DNA of 35,840 nt, taken from Sphaerisporangium sp. Its GTDB lineage: Bacteria > Actinomycetota > Actinomycetes > Streptosporangiales > Streptosporangiaceae. The notes beneath the pieces were generated by a model that saw only the letters and a list, made by a program, of their open reading frames with translations, had not been told where the DNA came from and ran no database searches. Shown piece by piece: positions 15,971 through 23,867 of this stretch. The translations under genes were made by a program, and so were the position numbers. The stretch spans positions 1 to 35,840 of the forward strand of contig JAOPYI010000217.1 in assembly GCA_025964675.1 (NCBI GenBank). Direction: 5' to 3'. Within the stretch, counting starts at the first letter, position 1; every line of letters begins with the position of its first letter.

Positions 15971-17632
15971 TCAAAACGACCTCGCGATCCTGCCGGTGAG
16001 CGTGTAGAGCGCGGCCAGCCCGCCCCAGGCCAGCAGCGCGAGGAAGGTCACCCGGGCGTTGAACAGCGCCGCGGTCACGGCGATCAGCACCATGCGCTCG
16101 CCGATGGGCAGCACGACGATCTTCTTCAGCCAGCGGGACGCGGTGTTCCTGTCGAGGCGGGCGGACAGCCGCACCACGGAGCCGTCCGCCCGCCCCGGCG
16201 GCGTCCCCGCCTTCCACGGCCCGCCGGTGTCTCCCCTGAGCGGGACGGAAAGCCCCAGCGAGTCCCCGTGCCCGGGACGCTCCCAGACAGGGTCGGTGCC
16301 CACGGCGTCCGCCCGCGCCCCGGCGTACGAGAAATCGATCATGTGGCGGATGGCCTGGACCAGCATGGCCGCCACCGCGAGGGCCCAGACGCCGTCCGGG
16401 CCCGCCGAGCCCCGCTCGACCCCCCCGGCGTACCCGAGGGCGAGCCCGACGTAGACGACGTACTCCTTGACGCGGTCGAACGTGGCGTCCAGCCAGGCGC
16501 CGAGGGGCGAGAACATGCGGGTGTAGCGGGCGAGCTGCCCGTCCACGCAGTCGAGGACGAACGACAGGTAGACCAGCACGGCTCCGGCGACCTGAGCGGG
16601 GCGCTGCCCCGCGGAGAAGGCGATGGCCGCGAGGCCCGCCAGGCCGACGGACAGCCCGGTGACGGAGTTCGGGGTGAGCCCCATATGCGCGGCCAGCCGT
16701 ACCACGTGGCCCGACCACGAGCTCACGAGGTAGGTCGCGACGAAGCCGTCGTCGGACTTCACGGCCGCCGACAGGCGGGCCTGGTCCTCGTCGATCTCGC
16801 TCAGCCTCGCGATGGCGGCGTCGGCGCCAAGCTGTCCCGTGACCCTGTCGCAGTGCAGCCGCCCGAGTGGCGCCGCCCGAACGGGCACGCCGACGCGTAC
16901 GAGCCCGGCGAGCAGCAGCTCTGGCACCTCCGTCTCGGTCGCACCGCCGAGACCGTGGTCGTGGGCGAGGTCGGCCAGTTCGTCCGCGACCTCGGCGAAG
17001 CTCACGAGATCGGCCTCCCCCACGTGCAGCACGCCAAGGAAGCCGCCGTTGGCACTGCTCACGGTGTGGAAGGAGTTGCCGGCGGCGGTCACCCGGCCCC
17101 GCTCGGTCCTGACCGGGGGGCCGTCGTGGTCGGGTGAGACGAGCGCGCCCGTGCCGTGGGCGGGATCGGCCAGAAGAAGGGCCAGCGCCTCGGTGTGGGC
17201 GACCAGGTCTCCCGGCAGCACCGCCACCGGGCCCGAACCGGCCCGGGCGATGGCGGCGACCGCGCGCAGGTCACCGGTGAGCCCGCCGCTCCACGTCATC
17301 TGGGGCACGGTCACCGGCTCCGTCAGCGGCACGGTGAACCGCTCGGTCGCGGGCTCGGTCTCCGGCTCGGCGACGAGCACGGCCGGACGTGACGGCGGGG
17401 CCGGCCGCTCGGCGGACCTGGTCACGATGTGCGACCGGCGGACCTGTAGCGTGACGAGCTGCCGTGACAGCCGATCGACCAGAGTGCCTTCAGCGCACGC
17501 CAGGCCGGTCGACGGGGTGGTGGCGAGCACGACCGCGACGGCCGCCGGCGCTTTGGTCTCGGGAGGTTCCGCGGAGGCGGGGAGAGGCTTTCTGGGAGGC
17601 TTCACAGGGGGTGGGTACGCGGAATCAGGCAA
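15971..17632 (-). CDS. CDP-alcohol phosphotransferase with N-terminal degenerate nucleotidyltransferase-like domain
   Basis: 553 residues from a TTG at 17632, chosen because GGAAGGAG lies 8 bases upstream and a good promoter (17673-17702) sits just before. A GTG at 17719 would add 29 residues but would place the promoter inside the gene. Residues about 30-290 have the size and alternating strand pattern of a nucleotidyltransferase domain (AVAVVLATTPS, PVAVLPGDLVAHTEALALLL) but lack the G-x-G-x-R and PK signatures, so this half is probably inactive or regulatory. The C-terminal half has the full CDP-alcohol phosphotransferase motif: FVLDCVDGQLARYTRM, then G, then WLDATFDRVKEY with the fourth Asp intact. 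About six membrane helices follow. The stop is 2 bases from the DUF5941-like gene. The donor and acceptor are unknown; a wall-polymer linkage step is likely from context. Confidence 0.85.
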   Translation of the reverse strand: MPDSAYPPPVKPPRKPLPASAEPPETKAPAAVAVVLATTPSTGLACAEGTLVDRLSRQLVTLQVRRSHIVTRSAERPAPPSRPAVLVAEPETEPATERFTVPLTEPVTVPQMTWSGGLTGDLRAVAAIARAGSGPVAVLPGDLVAHTEALALLLADPAHGTGALVSPDHDGPPVRTERGRVTAAGNSFHTVSSANGGFLGVLHVGEADLVSFAEVADELADLAHDHGLGGATETEVPELLLAGLVRVGVPVRAAPLGRLHCDRVTGQLGADAAIARLSEIDEDQARLSAAVKSDDGFVATYLVSSWSGHVVRLAAHMGLTPNSVTGLSVGLAGLAAIAFSAGQRPAQVAGAVLVYLSFVLDCVDGQLARYTRMFSPLGAWLDATFDRVKEYVVYVGLALGYAGGVERGSAGPDGVWALAVAAMLVQAIRHMIDFSYAGARADAVGTDPVWERPGHGDSLGLSVPLRGDTGGPWKAGTPPGRADGSVVRLSARLDRNTASRWLKKIVVLPIGERMVLIAVTAALFNARVTFLALLAWGGLAALYTLTGRIARSF

Positions 17633-17672
17633 CCGGGGGTCTCCTTCCGCGACCGGGGATCGTCCACCCCGC

Positions 17673-17702
17673 AAAGTAACCGAGCCGTCACGCACCTCGC
17701 AA
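17673..17702 (-). promoter_or_regulatory. Promoter for the CDP-alcohol phosphotransferase operon
   Basis: On the minus strand TTGCGA (17702-17697) and TACTTT (17678-17673) are spaced by 18 bases, matching 4 of 6 positions at both elements. Transcription would begin near 17666, 18 bases before the ribosome site GGAAGGAG at 17648-17641 and 34 before the TTG start at 17632. The geometry supports the shorter start choice for that gene. Confidence 0.55.
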
Positions 17703-17897
17703 TCCCATCGGCGAGTCACGCGGCGCGCCGCTGGTCACGGGGCTGCCGTCATCGAGCCGCCGGTCACCCGAGAGCACGGGCGGTGACGCGGCGCCATCGG
17801 GCCACGGGGCCGGGGCGCGGGGCGGTGACGCGGGTACCGCCTCCGGGTAGTGATCAGTAGGGTCAGCCGTGAACGAGTCACTGAAGGAAGTCCTACC

Positions 17898-19310
17898 TTG
17901 ACCGCACTGGAACCACGCCTCCGGACCGTCGGAGTGGTCCTCGCCGGCGGAATCGGGCAACGCGTCGGGCTCAACACGCCGAAGCAGCTCCTGAAGATCG
18001 CCGGACGCACCATCATCGAGCACACCCTGACCGTCTTCAACGCGGCGCCCGAGATCGACGAGATCATCGTCCTGATGGCCCCCGGCTACACGGCCCAGGT
18101 CGAGCAGCTCGTCAAGCGCGGCGGCTTCCACAAGGTCAGCAAGATCGTCGAGGGCGGTGCGAGCCGTACCGAGTCGACCTGGCGGGCCCTGCAGGCGCTC
18201 GGCCCCGAGGAGTGCGACGTGCTCCTGCACGACGCCGTGCGCCCGCTGCTGGAGCATCGCATCATCTCCGAGTGCGTCGAGGCCCTCAGGGTGTACTCCG
18301 CGGTCGACGTCGCGATCCCGTCCTCCGACACGGTGGTGGTGGCCGCGCCCGGCCCGCGAGGCGAGATCATCCGCGACATCCCGGACCGCTCCCGCCTGCG
18401 GCGGGGGCAGACGCCGCAGTGCTTCCGGCTGTCGGTGATCCGTGAGGCGTACGAGCGCGCCTTCGCCGACCCCGACTTCGACAGGCAGCCCGCCACCGAC
18501 GACTGCGGCGTGGTGCTGCGCTACCTCCCTGACGTCCCGATCTACATCGTGCCGGGCAGCGAGCACAACATGAAGGTCACCCACCCGGTCGACGTCTACA
18601 TCGCCGACAAGCTCTTCCAGCTCGCCTCCAACACCGCGCCGGTGCCCGCGGGCCCGGCCGCCTACCGGCGGGCTCTCGCGGGCAAGACCGTGGTCGTCTT
18701 CGGCGGCAGCTACGGCATCGGGGCCGAAATCGTCGACCTCGCCACCGGGTACGGCGCCAACGTCCACTCCTTCTCGCGCACCCAGAACGGCGTGCGCGTG
18801 GAGAACGCCGTCTCGGTGTCCGAGGCCCTGGACCAGGCGGCGAAGGAAAGCGGGCGCGTCGACTACGTGATCAACACCGCCGGCGTGCTCCACATGGGCA
18901 AGCTCGGCGAGGCGGACGACCTCACCGTCGAGGAGACCGTCGGCGTGAACTACCTCGGCCCGGTCAACATCGCGAGGGCGGCCATCCGCCACCTCCGCGA
19001 GACCAAGGGGCACCTGCTGCTCTACACCTCCTCGTCCTACACCCGGGGCCGCGCCGACTACAGCCTCTACTCCTCCACCAAGGCGGCCGTGGTGAACCTC
19101 ACCCAGGCGCTGGCGGACGAGTGGGCCGAGTACGGGGTCCGCGTCAACTGCGTCAACCCCGAGCGCACCGGCACGCCCATGCGGCACAGGGCCTTCGGCG
19201 ACGAGCCCCCGGCCAGCCTGCTGTCCGCCCGCGCGGTCGCCCAGACCTCCATCGATCTGCTCGTCTCCGACCTCACAGGCCAGGTGATCGACGTACGCCG
19301 CGCCCCGTGA
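17898..19310 (+). CDS. Bifunctional cytidylyltransferase (IspD-like) / SDR reductase, CDP-ribitol-synthase-like
   Basis: 470 residues from a TTG at 17898, with AAGGAAG 7 bases upstream; an upstream ATG in frame at 17850 has no ribosome site. Residues about 8-235 form an IspD/TarI-type domain: VVLAGGIGQRVGLNTPKQLL binds CTP, VLLHDAVRPLL lies near 108-118, and an Asp-containing end follows (KVTHPVDVYIADKL). Residues about 262-470 form a short-chain dehydrogenase: GGSYGIG at 269-275, NTAG at 326-329, and the catalytic Ser plus Tyr391-x3-Lys395 (YSSTK). The same fusion order is found in Haemophilus Bcs1/Acs1, which reduces ribulose-5-phosphate and makes CDP-ribitol. By analogy this enzyme makes CDP-ribitol or a related CDP-polyol for the TagF-like polymerase next door. 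The last 25 bp are repeated in tandem just after the stop. Confidence 0.87.
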   Translation: MTALEPRLRTVGVVLAGGIGQRVGLNTPKQLLKIAGRTIIEHTLTVFNAAPEIDEIIVLMAPGYTAQVEQLVKRGGFHKVSKIVEGGASRTESTWRALQALGPEECDVLLHDAVRPLLEHRIISECVEALRVYSAVDVAIPSSDTVVVAAPGPRGEIIRDIPDRSRLRRGQTPQCFRLSVIREAYERAFADPDFDRQPATDDCGVVLRYLPDVPIYIVPGSEHNMKVTHPVDVYIADKLFQLASNTAPVPAGPAAYRRALAGKTVVVFGGSYGIGAEIVDLATGYGANVHSFSRTQNGVRVENAVSVSEALDQAAKESGRVDYVINTAGVLHMGKLGEADDLTVEETVGVNYLGPVNIARAAIRHLRETKGHLLLYTSSSYTRGRADYSLYSSTKAAVVNLTQALADEWAEYGVRVNCVNPERTGTPMRHRAFGDEPPASLLSARAVAQTSIDLLVSDLTGQVIDVRRAP

Positions 19311-19335
19311 GATCGACGTACGCCCTGCCCCGCGA
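19286..19335 (+). repeat. 25-bp tandem duplication spanning the stop codon of the CDP-polyol synthase gene
   Basis: The 25 bases at 19286-19310, which end in the TGA stop, are repeated at 19311-19335 with 3 mismatches. In the second copy the TGA has become CGA. The shared core is GATCGACGTACGCC. It looks like a local slippage duplication. Confidence 0.85.
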
Positions 19336-19383
19336 GTGGGTACAAGACCATCAACGCGCGGGGACACGACCGGGGGGCCGTCG

Positions 19384-21258
19384 ATGGGGTGGGTGCGTCG
19401 AAACATGCGTGGAGCGTTCCTCGCGGGACTGCTGCTGCTGTCGTTCCCGGCGCTGATGGTCACCGCGCTGTACCCATTCCCCGTGGCGTTCGCCATCGTG
19501 GTGGCGTTGTCGTACGGCGCGGAGGTGGCGTCCGGGCGCGTGGCGCGGCCGGTGCTCGATCGGCTCGGCATGATCCACCTCGGGGTCAGCGTGCGGTTCC
19601 TGGCCCGGGAGGTCGGCGCGGTGCTCCTCGTGGCCCGCACGGCGGGCACGGGCCGGTGGTTCGTCCTCCTGTGCGCAGGGCTCCTGCTCATGCACGTGCT
19701 TCGCGTGCTCCAGGCCGGTACCGCGATCTACCTCGACCGCTGCCTCAACCTGATGCCCGTGGCGACCAGGAACATCGACGTGCCCGCGCTGCGGATCCCC
19801 GGGGAGCCTCCGGGAGGGCTGGCCGGATGGCGCGGCGCGCGGCTGTTCTACATCGACGTCCTCCCCGTGGGCGCGATCGCGGCCGGCGCGCTCACCGGTC
19901 AAGAGGCCCTCGCCCCGGGTACGGCGGGGCTTGGCACGGCCGGAAACGCCGCTGCGGGCTTGGGTACGGCCGCGCTGGGCGGGGCGGGGCTCGGCGCGGC
20001 CATCGCGCTGCAGGCAGCCGCCGTGCTCGTGCTGCTGCTGCACGCGCGGCGGGCGGTGCCGCTGGCGAACGGCGAGCGCGTGATCACGGTGGTCGACCGG
20101 CGGGTCCAGGCCTACCACCCTGAGGTGATCTTCTACTTCTCGGGCCCGGCCACCTCCGCCTACCAGGCCACCATGTGGCTCGACACGCTGTCACGCCTGA
20201 CCCGCCGCACGATCGTCGTGCTGCGGGAGCGGGAGCTTCTCCCCCTGCTCGGGCCGACGACGCTCCCGGTGCTGTGCGTGCCGTCCGCGATCGATCTGAT
20301 GAACCTGCGCGGGCTCGACAGCGCCCGTCTCGCCCTCTACGCCTCCAACGTCGGCAAGAACATCCACCTGCTGCGGGTGCCGGGCCTGCGCAGCGTCTTC
20401 GTCGGCCACGGCGACAGCGACAAGGAGGCCTCGTTCAACCCGTTCTCCAAGGCGTACGACGAGGTGTGGGTCGCTGGGCAGGCCGGGCGCGACCGCTACC
20501 TCCGCGCCCAGGTAGGCGTGCGCGACGAGGACATCGTCGAGGTCGGCCGCCCGCAGCTCTCGGGGATCAGGACAAGGGGGCCGGGCCTGCCGGCCGTCAG
20601 CGTGCTCTACGCGCCCACGTGGGAGGGCTGGACCGACGACCTGTTCCACACCTCGCTCATCACGATGGGCCCGAAGCTCGTACGGGCCCTGCTCGCGCAC
20701 TCCCCGGCCGTACGGCTCATCTACAAGCCGCATCCGCTGACGGGTGAGCGGGACCCGCGCGCCACCACGGCCCACCGGAGGATCATCGAGATGCTCGGGG
20801 CCGCCTCGGTCCCCAGCCGTCCCGCCGGGGTGGCGGCCTCACCCGGGACGGCGCCGCACACCGCACGACATCGGGTGGTCACCGGTCCCGAGCCGCACCT
20901 GTACGACTGCTTCAACGACTGCGACCTGCTGATCAGCGACATCTCCAGCGTGGTCGCCGACTTCATCGCGAGCGGCAAGCCGTATGCCGTGACCAACGTC
21001 GCCGGGATGGCCGGCCACGTGTTCCGAGAGCGCTATCCGAGCGCGGAAGCGGCGTACCTTCTCGGCCCGGACCTGGTGGAGCTGCCCGGAATCCTCGCTC
21101 AGCTGCGGCGCGCGGGCGAGGACGACCTGGCCGGGGCCCGGCGCGAGATGAAGACCTACCTGCTCGGGCCCGACAATCCGGACGCGATGACCCGCTTCGA
21201 CGAGGCGGTCAACCGCGCCTACGACATGGCGACGCTCAACGGCACGCTGCGGCTCTAA
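19384..21258 (+). CDS. TagF-like CDP-glycerol/CDP-polyol glycerophosphotransferase family polymerase
   Basis: 624 residues from the ATG at 19384, which follows a GGGGGG run; a GTG at 19336 is a longer alternative. Residues 1 to about 225 are hydrophobic, with several membrane segments and an odd Gly/Ala/Thr-rich stretch at about 178-205 (TAGLGTAGNAAAGLGTA). The polymerase domain follows. It has HGDSDK at 342-347, YAPTW at 409-413, KPHP at 448-451 and DLLISDISSVVADFIASGKP after residue 500. These are the conserved blocks of the CDP-glycerol glycerophosphotransferase family, which builds poly(polyol-phosphate) chains of teichoic acids. The N-terminal membrane region is unlike Bacillus TagF, which is peripheral. 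It lies 73 bp after the CDP-polyol synthase gene on the same strand, so substrate supply and polymerisation are probably co-expressed. Its stop overlaps that of the convergent GT2 gene. Confidence 0.9.
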   Translation: MGWVRRNMRGAFLAGLLLLSFPALMVTALYPFPVAFAIVVALSYGAEVASGRVARPVLDRLGMIHLGVSVRFLAREVGAVLLVARTAGTGRWFVLLCAGLLLMHVLRVLQAGTAIYLDRCLNLMPVATRNIDVPALRIPGEPPGGLAGWRGARLFYIDVLPVGAIAAGALTGQEALAPGTAGLGTAGNAAAGLGTAALGGAGLGAAIALQAAAVLVLLLHARRAVPLANGERVITVVDRRVQAYHPEVIFYFSGPATSAYQATMWLDTLSRLTRRTIVVLRERELLPLLGPTTLPVLCVPSAIDLMNLRGLDSARLALYASNVGKNIHLLRVPGLRSVFVGHGDSDKEASFNPFSKAYDEVWVAGQAGRDRYLRAQVGVRDEDIVEVGRPQLSGIRTRGPGLPAVSVLYAPTWEGWTDDLFHTSLITMGPKLVRALLAHSPAVRLIYKPHPLTGERDPRATTAHRRIIEMLGAASVPSRPAGVAASPGTAPHTARHRVVTGPEPHLYDCFNDCDLLISDISSVVADFIASGKPYAVTNVAGMAGHVFRERYPSAEAAYLLGPDLVELPGILAQLRRAGEDDLAGARREMKTYLLGPDNPDAMTRFDEAVNRAYDMATLNGTLRL

Positions 21259-22286
21259 GATCGGGGCGGCCTGCCAAGGCTCGGCGGGCTGGTGAGGAAG
21301 CCCCAGCCCCACGAGACGTGCATGGTGGCGTACACCAGCGGCAGCCGCGCCAGAGCGCCCGGGGACAGCCCCCGGCCGGTGAGCACCGAGCCGGCGAGGA
21401 TCGCCAGGATGTACGCCCCGGGGACCAGCAGGCCGTACGGGAAGAACGGCGACACGACCAGGCCGAGCAGCATCGCCAGGACCGCGAGCGGCGGGGCGAG
21501 GTAGCGGAGGTTGATCGTGCCTTCGTGGGTGCGGGCCACGACCCGGCGCCAGCGACCGTAGTGGAAGTACTGCTTGGCGAGGGCCTTGACCGTCGGCCGC
21601 GGCCGGTAGGAGACGCGCATGCGGGGCTGGAACCACACCAGGCCGCCGGTCTCGCGGATGCGGTGGTTCATCTCCCAGTCCTGCGCGCGCTCGAAGTGCT
21701 CGTCGTAGCCGCCGACCCGCGCCAGCGCCTCCCGGCGGAAGACCCCGAGGTACACCGTGTCGGCCGGCCCCGGCTCCCCTCCTGTGTGGAACCGGGCGTT
21801 GCCCACGCCGATCCTGGAGGTCATGGCGCACGCCACGGCCTGCTCGAACGGCGTGACGCCCTCGGCGGCCATGATGCCGCCCACGTTGTCGGCGCCGGTG
21901 CGTTCGAGCGTGTCGACGGCCACCTGGAGGTAGTCCTCCGGGAGCATGGCGTGGCCGTCGACGCGGGCGATGATCTCGTTGCGGGACGCCCCGATGGCGG
22001 CGTTGAGAGCGTTCGGCGTGCGTCCCGTGGGGTTGGGCACCACCGTCACGCGGGGATCCTCGGCCGCGAGGGCGTCGGCCACCTCCTGCGTGCGGTCGCG
22101 AGACGGGCCGATGGCGAGGACGACCTCGATCGGTCCGTCGTAACGTTGAGCGAGCACCTGTCGTACGGCCTCACGCAGATGGCGCTCCTCGTTGAGCACC
22201 GGCATGACGACCGAGATCGGCGGCCAGACTCGTGTGGTCCGGCTGGTTCGGGGCGAGTCGGGGAACTCCTTCATGGCGGCGCTCAC
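21255..22286 (-). CDS. Family 2 glycosyltransferase, ExoA-like, with C-terminal membrane helices
   Basis: 343 residues from a GTG at 22286; an ATG at 22274 (MKEFPDSPRT) is an alternative. A TACAGT -10-like hexamer lies only a few bases upstream, so the leader is short either way. The GT-A domain includes ISVVMPVLNEERHLREAV at about 24-41, IGPSRDRTQEVADAL, IIARVDGHAMLPEDYL with the metal-binding D-x-H/D at about 108-112, and HFERAQDWEMNHRIRETGG with the catalytic acidic residues near 196-202. The C-terminus has about three helices (LAPPLAVLAMLLGLVVSPFF onward). ExoA-like enzymes extend lipid-linked surface glycans. Stops of this gene and the TagF-like gene overlap tail to tail by 3 bases (21255-21258 in all). 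Confidence 0.88.
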   Translation of the reverse strand: MSAAMKEFPDSPRTSRTTRVWPPISVVMPVLNEERHLREAVRQVLAQRYDGPIEVVLAIGPSRDRTQEVADALAAEDPRVTVVPNPTGRTPNALNAAIGASRNEIIARVDGHAMLPEDYLQVAVDTLERTGADNVGGIMAAEGVTPFEQAVACAMTSRIGVGNARFHTGGEPGPADTVYLGVFRREALARVGGYDEHFERAQDWEMNHRIRETGGLVWFQPRMRVSYRPRPTVKALAKQYFHYGRWRRVVARTHEGTINLRYLAPPLAVLAMLLGLVVSPFFPYGLLVPGAYILAILAGSVLTGRGLSPGALARLPLVYATMHVSWGWGFLTSPPSLGRPPRS

Positions 22287-22371
22287 GCTACTGTACGAGC
22301 GGGTGGGGTCGGCAACCCACGGACTGAATCGTCCTCACCGATGAGCGTTCTCGGCCTGAGGGGGCACCACG

Positions 22372-23859
22372 TTGAGCGACGACGACTCTGGTGTTCACGT
22401 CGGCGGCGACGCGTACGGCGGCGTGAGGCTGTCACAGCGCCGCTCGAAACGGGCGCGGTCGAGCGTCCGCACGCTGATGGTGACCGGCGCCCTTTCCAGC
22501 GCCGTGCTGCTCGGATCGGGCGTGCTGTGGTTCCTGTCGGCCTACGCCTCGAACCAGATCAAGCGGGTCAACGCCGGCACCGCCGGGTCCGACGCGCGTG
22601 GCGCGATGAACATCCTTCTCGTGGGCGTCGACAAGCGCGACGACCTGACGCGGCAGCAGCAGAACCAGCTCCGCCTGGGCCGGGAGGTGGGCCAGCGCAG
22701 CGACACGATGATGGTGATCCACCTCTCGGAGGATCACTCGAAGGTCACGGTGGTCAGCCTGCCCCGGGACAGCTGGGTCGACATCCCAGGGAAGGGCACC
22801 CACAAGATCAACGCAGCGTACTCCCTCGGCGGGGCCCGTCTGGCCGTCCGCGCCGTGCAGAACGCCACGGGGCTGACCATCAACCACTACGTCGAGGTCA
22901 ACGTGCTCGGGTTCATCAACGTCGTGGACGCCCTCGGCGGAGTCTCGGTGTGCACCCCCGTCGCGATCAACGACCTGCACACCAAGTTCCAGCTCCAGCC
23001 GGGCACGTACGAGCTCAACGGGGTCAAGGCGCTCTTCTACGCGCGCACCCGCGCCACCGCGCGTTCCGACCTCGACCGCATCGACCGGCAGCAGCAGGTC
23101 ATCTCGGCCCTGCTCCAGCGGGCGCTCTCTGGCGGCACCCTCGCGAACCCCGCGAAGCTCACGGGTCTGGTCAGCTCCACGCTGAAGACCCTCACCGTGG
23201 ACGAAGCCCTTGCCAAGGACCTGATCGGGCTCGCCGGCCAGCTCAAGGACGTGTCGACCGACGATGTGGCCTTCACCACTGTCCCGCTCGCGGACGTGAA
23301 CTACACCGCTCCCACAGGGGAGTCGGCCGTGCTGTGGGACAAGACCGCGGCGCGCGAGCTGTTCAAGCGGATCGGGGCCGACGAGCCCCTGGTCAAGCCG
23401 ACGGTCTCCAGCAGCGCCTCGCCCACGCCGTCCGCTTCGGCCTCCGCCACAGCCTCCGCCACCGCCACCGCCCCGAGCGTGTCGCCCTCCCGCATCGTGG
23501 TCCGCGTCGTCAACGGCACGGCCATCACCGGCCTCGGCGCCCGCGCCAAGACCGACCTGCGGAAGGTGGGTTTCCAGGTGCCGGCCGCGCCGGGCGACAC
23601 CAGCACCAGGGACGCCACGAACACAGTGGTGCGCTACCCCGCCGGGCGGGAGGACTCCGCCCGCACCGTCGCCGCCGCCATCCCCGGAGCCGACCTGCGC
23701 CAGGCCGACGTCCAGGGCATCGAGGTCGTCGTCGGCACCAAGTACTCCGGCACGAAGAAGGTCACCGTCAAGGAGACCACCGCCTCCCCCTCCACCACCC
23801 CCTCAGCCTCCGGCACCCCCGTGGCCAAGACCGCCACCCAGAACATCTGCAAGAAGTAG
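22372..23859 (+). CDS. LytR-CpsA-Psr (LCP) family wall-polymer ligase (second copy)
   Basis: 495 residues from a TTG at 22372 preceded by GAGGGGG. A short basic cytoplasmic tail is followed by one membrane helix at about 34-57 (LMVTGALSSAVLLGSGVLW). The LCP domain starts near 78 with NILLVGVDKRDDL. It continues with QRSDTMMVIHLSEDHSK, VSLPRDSWVDIPG, HKINAAYSLGG, then INHYVEVNVLGF and YARTRATARSDLDRIDRQQ. A Ser/Ala/Thr linker (about 345-375) leads to a LytR_C-like domain (IVVRVVNGTAITGLGARAK). It lacks the long Pro-rich N-terminus of the LCP protein encoded at 2508-4328. Its place beside the polymerase and glycosyltransferase genes makes it the likely attachment enzyme for that polymer. It converges with the next gene, with 8 bp between stops and no hairpin. 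Confidence 0.93.
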   Translation: MSDDDSGVHVGGDAYGGVRLSQRRSKRARSSVRTLMVTGALSSAVLLGSGVLWFLSAYASNQIKRVNAGTAGSDARGAMNILLVGVDKRDDLTRQQQNQLRLGREVGQRSDTMMVIHLSEDHSKVTVVSLPRDSWVDIPGKGTHKINAAYSLGGARLAVRAVQNATGLTINHYVEVNVLGFINVVDALGGVSVCTPVAINDLHTKFQLQPGTYELNGVKALFYARTRATARSDLDRIDRQQQVISALLQRALSGGTLANPAKLTGLVSSTLKTLTVDEALAKDLIGLAGQLKDVSTDDVAFTTVPLADVNYTAPTGESAVLWDKTAARELFKRIGADEPLVKPTVSSSASPTPSASASATASATATAPSVSPSRIVVRVVNGTAITGLGARAKTDLRKVGFQVPAAPGDTSTRDATNTVVRYPAGREDSARTVAAAIPGADLRQADVQGIEVVVGTKYSGTKKVTVKETTASPSTTPSASGTPVAKTATQNICKK

Positions 23860-23867
23860 ACCCGCCT

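Noticed and set aside
15345-16718. A 457-codon frame extending the small membrane protein far upstream
   Set aside because: Its first half is an Arg/Gly-rich out-of-frame reading of the CDP-alcohol phosphotransferase gene. Only the part after the ATG at 15968 looks like a protein.
17780-17833. Two copies of GCGGTGACGCGG at 17780 and 17822 as operator sites
   Set aside because: In such GC-rich DNA a 12-bp G/C repeat 42 bp apart is weak evidence. There is no symmetry and no link to a recognised promoter.
23401-23490. Ser/Ala/Thr-coding repeats in the LCP gene as a DNA repeat array
   Set aside because: They encode the flexible linker between the LCP and LytR_C domains; the repetition follows from simple amino-acid content.
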